The translations under genes were made by a program, and so were the position numbers. The notes under the pieces are model-generated. The model ran no database searches. It was not told the origin of the DNA and was given only the letters and a program-made list of their open reading frames with translations. From Spirosomataceae bacterium (lineage in GTDB: Bacteria; Bacteroidota; Bacteroidia; Cytophagales; Spirosomataceae), in assembly GCA_030731175.1 (NCBI GenBank), contig JANQUM010000241.1:1-5137 (forward strand): a DNA stretch of 5,137 nucleotides. The letters are read 5' to 3'. The stretch's first letter is position 1. Each line of letters opens with the position of its first letter. Below are positions 1-5,137 of the stretch, piece after piece.

Positions 1-1
1 G

Positions 2-325
2 CCTAGTGCTACGTTTTGCGTAGATAACTGTACGAACATAAAATTCCCGAATATCTTTAGTCCAAACGGGGATAATGTAAATGATACTTTTTCACCGATG
101 AACTGCCCTGCTTTTGTGAAAGAAATTAGCATAGTTGCTTATAATAGGTACGGAGCGAAGGTCTATGACAATAAAGGGTCTGAATTAAACTGGGACGGGA
201 AAAATAACGCTGGCGAAGATTTACCTTCGGGTACTTATTATTACCAAATTTCGGTGCAGTTTGAGCAGTTGTCACGTGATAGCCAAACATTCACATTCAA
301 GGGTTGGGTAGAATTGGTAAGGTAG
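2..325 (+). CDS. C-terminal end of a T9SS-secreted protein (gliding motility-associated type B sorting domain), 5'-partial
   Basis: The reading frame is open from the window edge, so only the last 107 codons are seen and the true start lies upstream; the ATG at 98 is an internal Met. The visible residues carry the pattern of the gliding-motility-associated C-terminal domain (type B T9SS sorting signal): NIFSPNGDNVNDTF near the start (the usual F-PNGDG-NDTF motif), then IVAYNRYGAKVYD (usual I-NRWG--V), then LNWDGKNNAGEDLPSGTYYY (usual WDG-n-G--lp-GtYyY), and a short final strand ending ELVR. In known systems this domain directs a protein already in the periplasm across the outer membrane, where it is released or anchored at the surface. 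The function of the passenger part cannot be told from this piece. It is separated from nqrA by 144 bp containing its own hairpin and a promoter candidate, so it is probably an independent, unrelated transcription unit. Confidence 0.93.
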   Translation, partial: PSATFCVDNCTNIKFPNIFSPNGDNVNDTFSPMNCPAFVKEISIVAYNRYGAKVYDNKGSELNWDGKNNAGEDLPSGTYYYQISVQFEQLSRDSQTFTFKGWVELVR

Positions 326-363
326 TAGATTGTGAAGCGAGCCGGGTGTAGTTAGGAGCATTA

Positions 364-391
364 CTTGGGAAAAGCTATTGCTTTTCTAAGG
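364..391 (+). terminator. Hairpin after the T9SS gene, possible terminator
   Basis: GAAAAGC (369-375) and GCTTTTC (380-386) form a perfect 7-bp stem with a 4-nt TATT loop. The stem can extend outward through a G-T wobble (368/387), one mismatch, then T-A, T-G and C-G pairs to 364/391. It lies 38 bp after the stop codon of the secreted protein gene and just before the nqrA promoter candidate, a sensible place to end the upstream transcript. There is no T tract after the stem and the core is A/T-rich, so it is a weak match to an intrinsic terminator. It could instead protect an mRNA 3' end or be chance. Confidence 0.35.
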
Positions 392-398
392 CACTACG

Positions 399-430
399 TT
401 TGGATATTTAATCTAAAAAATATACTTTTG
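399..430 (+). promoter_or_regulatory. Bacteroidota-type promoter upstream of nqrA
   Basis: TTTG at 399-402 is followed after 20 bp by TACTTTTG at 423-430. This matches the -33 TTTG and -7 TAnnTTTG elements described for the primary sigma factor of Bacteroidota, with spacing close to the usual 19-21 bp. Transcription would be expected to begin a few bases after 430, giving a leader of roughly 30-36 nt before the nqrA ATG at 470. I saw no comparable match in the later intergenic gaps, so this is the best candidate for driving the whole nqr operon. The start site itself is inferred. Confidence 0.68.
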
Positions 431-469
431 GCAAGATTCAGGTCATTCACCAAAAACTAACCACAAATT

Positions 470-1813
470 ATGGGCAAAGCAGTTCATATCCGTAAAGGAT
501 TTGATATTAAATTAGTCGGAAAGGCTTCAAATGAAACCGCTCACGCACCCATATCCAGCGTATTTGCTATTCAACCACCTGATTTTAAAACCCTGATACC
601 AAAACTTCTTGCTAAGCAGGGAGACGAGGTGCTTGCGGGGCAGCCGTTGTTTTACGACAAAGATCGCCCGGAAATAAAAATCCCGTCTCCAGTTAGTGGG
701 GAAGTAGTAGAAATAGTACGAGGAGCAAAACGCGTTATTTTGGAAGTACGTATTGTGCCCGATAAAGAAAATCGTTACGTGACGTTTGACGTTCCGAAGA
801 CATTGACGAAAGAAAATATAACCGCATTGTTGCTCGAAAGCGGCTGCTGGTCTTATATTCGTCAACGACCTTTCTCTACCATCGCCGACCCAGAAAAACC
901 GCCAAAATCCATCTTTGTATCTTGCTTCGATTCCGCTCCGCTTGCCCCAGATAACAACTATATTATCGGTAGCGAAAAAGAAAATTTTCAGCGTGGACTT
1001 AGCGTACTCAATACACTTGCAGCAGGGAATTTGAACGTCGGTATTGCCGAAGGTCAGGCAGATTTAATTGGAAATTCTATTTCTACCGATAAAACGCACC
1101 AAATAAACGGACCACATCCGGCAGGAAATGTTGGTATTCAAATTCACCACATTGATCGCATAAAAAAAGGTGAAATAGTTTGGTACGTTAACCCGCAAGA
1201 CGTGGTAATCATTGGAAGACTATTTGGCAGCGGTAAATACCAAGCTGAACGTACGATCGCGATTACTGGCAGCTTAACTCAAAAACCCTCTTACGTAAAA
1301 GCCCTCACGGGACAACCGCTAAAAGATATTATCGGTGATAAAATCACGTTTACGGATAACACACGTGTTATTCAGGGGAATGTTCTTACAGGGCGTACCA
1401 CATACGAAGATAATTTCCTTTCCTTTTACGAAACTCAAATCTCGGCAATTCCTGAAGGGAAAGAGCCCGAGTTCTTCGGCTGGCTATTACCCGGCTTAGA
1501 CAAATTGAGTCTCTCCCGTTCTTTTTTCTCTTGGATTACCCCGAAGAAAAAGTACGACCTAACCACAAATACGCACGGTGAAGAACGGGCTTTTGTAATG
1601 TCTGGCGAATATGAAAAAGTACTTCCGATGGACATCATGCCCGTACAATTACTGAAATCTATCATGGCACAAGATCTCGAACGAATGGAGAACCTCGGTA
1701 TTTACGAAGTATCAGAAGAAGACTTTGCCTTGTGTGAATTTGTTTGTACTTCAAAAATTGACGTTCAGCGAGTGGTGGGTGAAGGTCTGGAATATTTCAG
1801 GATAGAGGGCTAA
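470..1813 (+). CDS. nqrA: Na+-translocating NADH:quinone oxidoreductase subunit A (NqrA)
   Basis: Encodes the peripheral cytoplasmic subunit of the Na+-NQR respiratory pump; it has no redox cofactor of its own and no membrane segments are seen. The 447 aa are about the family's usual length. The N-terminus (HIRKGFDIKLVGKA, residues 6-19) matches the conserved K-G-D----G start. Residues about 40-95 form a biotinyl/lipoyl-like sandwich fold with GDEVLAGQPLF and SPVSGEVVEIVRG (73-85). Further family signatures are LLESGCWSYIRQRPFS (121-136), GPHPAGN (214-220), GNVLTGR (303-309), FFGWLLPG (335-342), SRSFFSW (349-355) and the C-terminal LCEFVCTSK (421-429). The last holds two conserved Cys (422, 426) in the family's usual LC-FVC arrangement. 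The ATG at 470 places the KG motif where homologs have it; the leader is A-rich with no Shine-Dalgarno sequence. First gene of the operon, 102 bp before nqrB. It is related to RnfC in the N-terminal region, but the C-terminal signatures and lack of ferredoxin Cys clusters rule RnfC out. Confidence 0.97.
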   Translation: MGKAVHIRKGFDIKLVGKASNETAHAPISSVFAIQPPDFKTLIPKLLAKQGDEVLAGQPLFYDKDRPEIKIPSPVSGEVVEIVRGAKRVILEVRIVPDKENRYVTFDVPKTLTKENITALLLESGCWSYIRQRPFSTIADPEKPPKSIFVSCFDSAPLAPDNNYIIGSEKENFQRGLSVLNTLAAGNLNVGIAEGQADLIGNSISTDKTHQINGPHPAGNVGIQIHHIDRIKKGEIVWYVNPQDVVIIGRLFGSGKYQAERTIAITGSLTQKPSYVKALTGQPLKDIIGDKITFTDNTRVIQGNVLTGRTTYEDNFLSFYETQISAIPEGKEPEFFGWLLPGLDKLSLSRSFFSWITPKKKYDLTTNTHGEERAFVMSGEYEKVLPMDIMPVQLLKSIMAQDLERMENLGIYEVSEEDFALCEFVCTSKIDVQRVVGEGLEYFRIEG

Positions 1814-1833
1814 TTGTGTCCTAAGTCAATTCC

Positions 1834-1868
1834 CGTTTCAAAATTCCAAAAAACACCTTTTTGAACCG
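1834..1868 (+). repeat. Imperfect inverted repeat in the nqrA-nqrB gap
   Basis: CGTTTCAAAA (1834-1843) can pair with TTTTGAACCG (1859-1868): nine of ten positions match, with one T/C mismatch and a 15-nt loop. It lies 20 bp after the nqrA stop and 47 bp before the nqrB start. It is A/T-rich and followed by A residues rather than a T tract, so it does not look like an intrinsic terminator. A role in processing or stability is possible, but in a gap this A/T-rich it may also be chance. Confidence 0.25.
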
Positions 1869-1915
1869 AAAAAATAAACTATTTATCGACCAAATTCTTA
1901 AATTTTAATAAATCT

Positions 1916-3076
1916 GTGAAATTAGTAAAAGATTTAGTTGACAATATAAAACCACATTTTGACAAAGGGGGTAAGCTCGAAAAGCTACATTACGTCTTTG
2001 ATGGTTTTGAAACTTTCTTGTTTGTTCCCGGAACTACCACCAAGCATGGCGTTCACATCCGTGATTCAATGGATTTGAAACGTACGATGGTCATGGTAAT
2101 TTTTGCCATGATTCCATGCCTGCTTTTTGGCATGTGGAATGTTGGCTACCAACATTATTTAGCCTATGGCATGGAAACTACCCCTTGGGAAAACTTCCTG
2201 TTTGGTGCAATAAAAACAACGCCAATAATCATCGTTTCGTATGTGTCTGGGCTTACCGTTGAGTTCATTTTTGCTACAATGAATAAGCATTCCATCAGTG
2301 AAGGCTATCTTGTAACCGGAATGCTCATCCCGCTCACACTACCGGTAACCACACCGCTTTGGATGGTTGCGTTAGGAGGTATTTTTTGTACCTTATTAGG
2401 TAAGGAAATTTTTGGCGGAACGGGCATGAACTTCATGAATCCCGCACTGTTGGCAAGGGCATTTCTGTTTTTCGCTTTCCCCGCTTTTTTATCTGGTGAA
2501 ATCTGGACGGATCTTTCACCCGAAGCAGGTCACAGCATCGTTGATGGCTACTCGGGAGCAACAAACTTAGTGGCTTTCGATTATAACATTGACAATATAC
2601 AGTCGGCAAGTTCAATGTTTTGGGGTTTTGAACAAGGCTCAATCGGTGAAACGAGTGTTTTCTGCATTCTACTTGGTGCAGCATTTCTTATCTTGACCGG
2701 AGTTGGTAGTTGGCGAATAATCCTTTCTGTTTTTGTCGGTGGTTACCTCATGGGCTTTGTGATGAATCTCCTCGCACCAGCCGGCGACCTCACACATGCT
2801 ATGCACATGCCAGCTCACCACCATTGGCTCATCGGAAGCTTTGCTTTTGGTGCAGTTTTTATGGCAACAGATCCAGTTTCTGCTTCGCACACTCCAACCG
2901 GAAAATACATTTACGGTTTACTCATCGGTGCTTTTGCAGTTATCCTGAGGGTATTCAATCCCGCATATCCCGAAGGTATCATGTTGAGTATTTTATTATT
3001 CAATGTTTTTGCCCCGCTCATAGATCATTTAGTTGTAGAACAACACATCAAAAAACGCTTAAAACATGCACAGTAA
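1916..3076 (+). CDS. nqrB: Na+-translocating NADH:quinone oxidoreductase subunit B (NqrB)
   Basis: Main integral-membrane subunit of Na+-NQR, carrying covalent FMN and the riboflavin/quinone end of the electron path, and thought to form the Na+ channel. The 386 aa show about ten hydrophobic segments from residue 57 to 372. Family motifs: an amphipathic N-terminus (KPHFDKGGKLEKLHYVFDG, 12-30), HIRDSMDLKRTM (47-58), GGTGMNFMNPALLARAF (167-183), the flavinylation motif SGAT at 213-216 with T216 (codon 2561-2563) as the expected FMN-phosphoester residue, and MATDPVSAS (316-324). The start is GTG at 1916: an in-frame stop lies at 1862, no ATG occurs between, and the next Met (residue 52) would remove the conserved N-terminus. 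RnfD is the paralog, but the N-terminal region and HIRDS-DLKR motif favour NqrB. It follows nqrA by 102 bp, and its last 11 bases overlap the start of nqrC, suggesting translational coupling. Confidence 0.97.
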   Translation: MKLVKDLVDNIKPHFDKGGKLEKLHYVFDGFETFLFVPGTTTKHGVHIRDSMDLKRTMVMVIFAMIPCLLFGMWNVGYQHYLAYGMETTPWENFLFGAIKTTPIIIVSYVSGLTVEFIFATMNKHSISEGYLVTGMLIPLTLPVTTPLWMVALGGIFCTLLGKEIFGGTGMNFMNPALLARAFLFFAFPAFLSGEIWTDLSPEAGHSIVDGYSGATNLVAFDYNIDNIQSASSMFWGFEQGSIGETSVFCILLGAAFLILTGVGSWRIILSVFVGGYLMGFVMNLLAPAGDLTHAMHMPAHHHWLIGSFAFGAVFMATDPVSASHTPTGKYIYGLLIGAFAVILRVFNPAYPEGIMLSILLFNVFAPLIDHLVVEQHIKKRLKHAQ

Positions 3077-3797
3077 TAGATATACTTTTTTGTTTGCCAT
3101 TGGGTTGTCTGTTATTACAGCAATGGTCTTGGTAGTTATTTCTGAGGGACTAAAACCCTTGCAGGAAGCAAACGTAGCATTAGATAAAAAGAAAAATATT
3201 CTGCAATCGGTTCGTATTTATGAAACCGAACGAGAGGCCGTAGAAAATGCTTACGATAAATCTGTGGAGGAACTTGTAATTGATTCCGAAGGTGAAATAT
3301 TGACGAATGAAGTTGTCAGTAATATCGAAATGAAAAATGAGGTAGCCAAAACGCCCGCCGAACGCAAAATGCCACTCTATGTCTACACAAAAGAAGATGG
3401 CAAAAAATGCTACATAATCCCAATGCAAGGCGTTGGTCTTTGGGGGCCAATCTGGGGCTATATTTCTTTAGAATCCGACTTCAATACCGTTTATGGGGCG
3501 TATTTCGATCATAAGACCGAGACGCCCGGACTTGGAGCAGAAATCTCAGAACGCTTTTTTCAAGACCGTTTTACCGCGAAAAAAATCATGGACGGTCAAA
3601 CTTTTGTCTCTGTAAACGTTATTAAGAGTTCGGCAAAAGTTGAATATAGCGACGAGCACCGCGTGGACGCTATATCGGGAGGTACAATCACTTCAGACGG
3701 CGTGGATGAAATGATTGATAACTGCGTAAAGCCGTACTTAACTTATTTTAAGAAAATTGCAGGAGCAAGTCCTCAGCTTTCTCTAAAAGGAAACTAA
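3066..3797 (+). CDS. nqrC: Na+-translocating NADH:quinone oxidoreductase subunit C (NqrC)
   Basis: FMN-binding subunit that passes electrons between the NqrD/E iron-sulfur centre and NqrB. The 243 aa contain one N-terminal membrane anchor (about residues 7-27) followed by a soluble FMN-binding domain. Conserved blocks are GLWGPIWGYISL (124-135), HKTETPGLGAEI (149-160) and DAISGGTITSDGV (201-213). T207 (codon 3684-3686) aligns with the Thr to which ApbE attaches FMN; the motif here is SGGT where the textbook form is SGAT. The segment about 35-100 is charged and predicted helical, the usual variable stretch in this family. The ATG at 3066 lies inside the end of nqrB in another frame; the next Met (residue 20) would destroy the anchor, so this start is firm. 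No Shine-Dalgarno is seen, and expression may rely on ribosomes finishing nqrB. RnfG is the paralog, but gene order and sequence fit NqrC. Confidence 0.96.
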   Translation: MHSNRYTFLFAIGLSVITAMVLVVISEGLKPLQEANVALDKKKNILQSVRIYETEREAVENAYDKSVEELVIDSEGEILTNEVVSNIEMKNEVAKTPAERKMPLYVYTKEDGKKCYIIPMQGVGLWGPIWGYISLESDFNTVYGAYFDHKTETPGLGAEISERFFQDRFTAKKIMDGQTFVSVNVIKSSAKVEYSDEHRVDAISGGTITSDGVDEMIDNCVKPYLTYFKKIAGASPQLSLKGN

Positions 3798-3855
3798 TAT
3801 TACTTTACGTTAGATAATCTGGTGTAAATCATAAACTTACAATTATAAAGAACTC

Positions 3856-4533
3856 ATGGCAGAAGTAATTGAGCAAGGCGTGAAAATGAAGGGATTAAAA
3901 GAACCCCTTTTCTCCAAAAAAAATATTCAAATTTTACGTGATCCACTTGACGACAATAACCCGATCACTGTACAGGTTTTGGGAATCTGTTCTGCGTTGG
4001 CAGTTACGGTGCAAATGAAGCCTGCACTAATACTATCATTAGGGGTAATATTTGTAACGTCGTTTTCAAATCTAATTATTTCCCTCATGCGGAAAGCAAT
4101 TCCGACTCGGGTTCGTATTATCGTACAATTAGTAGTGGTGGCAATGCTTGTTACCATTGTAGATTTGGTGCTGAAAGGCTATATGTTTGATGTCAGTAAA
4201 AAACTATCCGTTTTTGTTGGACTGATTATTACAAACTGCATTATCATGGGGCGTTTGGAAGCATTTGCCTTGGGAAATAAACCCTGGAAGTCGTTTTTAG
4301 ATGGCCTCGGAAGCGGAGCGGGTTACGGCTTGATACTGCTTGTAGTTGCCGCTTTCCGTGAAATATTCGGATCGGGTACAATTTTTGGGATGCAAGTTGT
4401 TCCACAAATTTTTTACGATTGGGGTTACACCAATAATGGTTTGATGATGCTTCCACCGTCGGCATTATTTCTGATCGGGGGTTATATATGGTGGCAACGT
4501 TCAAGAAATACCAAATTGGTTGATATTTCGTAA
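3856..4533 (+). CDS. nqrD: Na+-translocating NADH:quinone oxidoreductase subunit D (NqrD)
   Basis: Integral-membrane subunit with about six hydrophobic helices (residues 36-213) that, together with NqrE, holds an iron-sulfur cluster in the middle of the membrane. The 225 aa compare with about 210 in Vibrio; the extra residues are mostly at the N-terminus. The expected ligands are C45 in LGICSALAVT (42-51) and C128 in LIITNCIIMGRLEAFA (123-138). Both sit 16 residues later than Cys29 and Cys112 of the Vibrio protein, which supports the alignment. Other signatures are GLGSGAGYGL (150-159), FREIFGSGT (167-175) and LMMLPPSALFLIGG (196-209). The ATG at 3856 is chosen as the first available; M11 (3886) is a possible alternative because the first ten residues are not clearly conserved. 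It begins 58 bp after nqrC. The paralog RnfE is less likely given the operon. Confidence 0.96.
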   Translation: MAEVIEQGVKMKGLKEPLFSKKNIQILRDPLDDNNPITVQVLGICSALAVTVQMKPALILSLGVIFVTSFSNLIISLMRKAIPTRVRIIVQLVVVAMLVTIVDLVLKGYMFDVSKKLSVFVGLIITNCIIMGRLEAFALGNKPWKSFLDGLGSGAGYGLILLVVAAFREIFGSGTIFGMQVVPQIFYDWGYTNNGLMMLPPSALFLIGGYIWWQRSRNTKLVDIS

Positions 4534-4573
4534 TCAAAATACCGCGTCAGAAGTTATCTCAATTTAACAAGAA

Positions 4574-4595
4574 CAGTTAGCCAAAATGCTAACTG
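4574..4595 (+). repeat. Perfect 8-bp inverted repeat in the nqrD-nqrE gap
   Basis: CAGTTAGC (4574-4581) and GCTAACTG (4588-4595) are exact reverse complements separated by a 6-nt CAAAAT loop. The hairpin ends 14 bp before the nqrE start codon and is followed by A-rich sequence, so it is not an intrinsic terminator. A second GCTAA at 4602-4606, right before the ATG, could pair with the same TTAGC (4577-4581), allowing two alternative folds around the nqrE start. Possible roles are mRNA processing or stability, or tuning of nqrE translation; none is shown by the sequence alone. Confidence 0.55.
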
Positions 4596-4609
4596 ACAAA
4601 AGCTAAAAA

Positions 4610-5137
4610 ATGGAAAATTTATCAAGTATATTCATCAAAGCAATTTTCGTGGAAAACGCAATTTTCGCGTTTTTCTTGGGAATGTGTTCGTTCTTAGCAG
4701 TATCTAAGAAAATCAAAACGGCGTTTGGTCTGGGTTTGGCGGTAATATTTGTAATGGCAATGACGGCCCCGCTCAACTACTTCATCCTTACTTATATGTT
4801 AGAAGACGGTGCTTTATCATGGATTCATCCATCGTTGGCTTCCGTTGATTTGACATTTTTGGCGTTTATTTTATTCATAGCAACCATAGCCGGAGCGGTG
4901 CAATTGGTAGAGATGGTAATTGAGAAATTTGCTCCCGCACTTTACAGTTCGTTGGGGATTTTCTTGCCATTAATCACGGTGAACTGTTCCATTCTTGGGG
5001 CTTCACTTTTCATGCAGGAACGCCAATATCAATTTGCTGAAACCGTTGTATTCTCCTTCGGAACGGGCATCGGGTTTTTCTTGGCAATCGTACTTTTAGC
5101 CGCTATTCGTGAGCGACTACAGTACGCACGTGTACCA
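4610..5137 (+). CDS. nqrE: Na+-translocating NADH:quinone oxidoreductase subunit E (NqrE), 3'-partial
   Basis: Integral-membrane partner of NqrD, with which it shares ancestry and, in solved complexes, an inverted membrane topology. The frame is open from the ATG at 4610 to the window end, giving 176 complete codons; family members are about 200 aa, so roughly the last helix is missing. The N-terminus MENLSSIFIKAIFVENAIFA is typical. The iron-sulfur ligands are C26 in LGMCSFLAVSKK (23-34) and C126 in LGIFLPLITVNCSILGASLFM (115-135). C26 has the same number as in Vibrio, whereas C126 is six residues later than Vibrio Cys120, implying a slightly longer loop around residues 62-80. LVEMVIEKFAPALY (99-112) and the closing AAIRERLQYARVP (164-176) also fit. 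The start follows nqrD by 76 bp and a hairpin; the leader is A-rich without a Shine-Dalgarno. The end of the gene and nqrF should follow downstream. Confidence 0.96.
   Translation, partial: MENLSSIFIKAIFVENAIFAFFLGMCSFLAVSKKIKTAFGLGLAVIFVMAMTAPLNYFILTYMLEDGALSWIHPSLASVDLTFLAFILFIATIAGAVQLVEMVIEKFAPALYSSLGIFLPLITVNCSILGASLFMQERQYQFAETVVFSFGTGIGFFLAIVLLAAIRERLQYARVP

Noticed and set aside
98..325. Treating the ATG at 98 as the start of a small 75-aa gene
   Set aside because: The frame is open upstream to the window edge, and the conserved FSPNGDNVNDTF motif lies before this Met, so it is an internal residue of a larger protein.
527..865. Open frame of 112 codons on the minus strand inside nqrA
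   Set aside because: It lies wholly within the well-supported nqrA on the other strand, its translation resembles no known family, and its composition is that of a shadow frame rich in F, Y and N.
1834..1868. Intrinsic terminator between nqrA and nqrB
   Set aside because: The stem is A/T-rich with a mismatch and a 15-nt loop, and is followed by A residues, not T. Termination here would also cut the operon after its first gene.
2710..3135. 141-codon plus-strand frame overlapping nqrB and nqrC
   Set aside because: The protein is Cys, His and Ser-rich with no recognisable motif, while both overlapped genes are fully explained by conserved NqrB and NqrC sequence. It is a shadow.
3798..3855. TTTAC ... 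GTAAA inverted repeat and possible internal promoter before nqrD
   Set aside because: The arms are only 5 bp with a long loop, and no TAnnTTTG element with a spaced TTTG was seen.
4244..4537. 97-codon minus-strand frame across the end of nqrD
   Set aside because: It is antisense to the conserved C-terminal half of NqrD and shows no motif or sensible start context.
470..5137. An Rnf complex (rnfCDGEA) instead of Na+-NQR
   Set aside because: Gene order A-B-C-D-E, the NqrA C-terminal motifs, the lack of RnfC-type ferredoxin Cys clusters, no rnfB, and the NqrB N-terminus all identify Na+-NQR.
1..5137. Mobile element, CRISPR array, tRNA/rRNA or phage region
   Set aside because: I saw no transposase or integrase, regular repeats, tRNA-like cloverleaf or rRNA-like sequence; almost all bases fall in recognised genes or short gaps.

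Overview
The window comes from a member of the Bacteroidota. Three things point there: the 5' end carries the C-terminal sorting domain of a type IX secretion system (T9SS) substrate, the only good promoter match is the Bacteroidota-type TTTG / TAnnTTTG pair, and none of the genes has a convincing Shine-Dalgarno sequence, with A-rich leaders instead. I cannot place it below phylum with confidence.

Layout, all on the + strand. Positions 2-325 are the last 107 codons of a large secreted or surface protein with a gliding-motility-associated (type B) T9SS C-terminal domain. Positions 326-469 are intergenic and hold an imperfect hairpin (364-391) and a promoter candidate (399-430). From 470 to the window edge runs the operon for the Na+-translocating NADH:quinone oxidoreductase (Na+-NQR): nqrA (470-1813), nqrB (1916-3076, GTG start), nqrC (3066-3797, overlapping nqrB by 11 nt), nqrD (3856-4533) and nqrE (4610 to the window end, cut off). 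nqrF, the NADH-oxidising FAD/2Fe-2S subunit, is expected just downstream but is not in the window.

The genes encode one inner-membrane respiratory complex. NqrF (off-window) takes electrons from NADH. They pass through an iron-sulfur centre held by four Cys of NqrD and NqrE, then through FMN covalently bound to Thr in NqrC and in NqrB, and finally to riboflavin and quinone, while Na+ is exported. All these cofactor residues are visible here: NqrB T216, NqrC T207, NqrD C45 and C128, NqrE C26 and C126. The complex therefore looks intact and functional.

I found no RNA gene, mobile element, CRISPR array or unknown system. This is mainly an ordinary core respiratory operon. The points worth a second look are the promoter, two hairpins at gene junctions (before nqrA and before nqrE), the mixed spacing within the operon, and small deviations in cofactor-proximal motifs.
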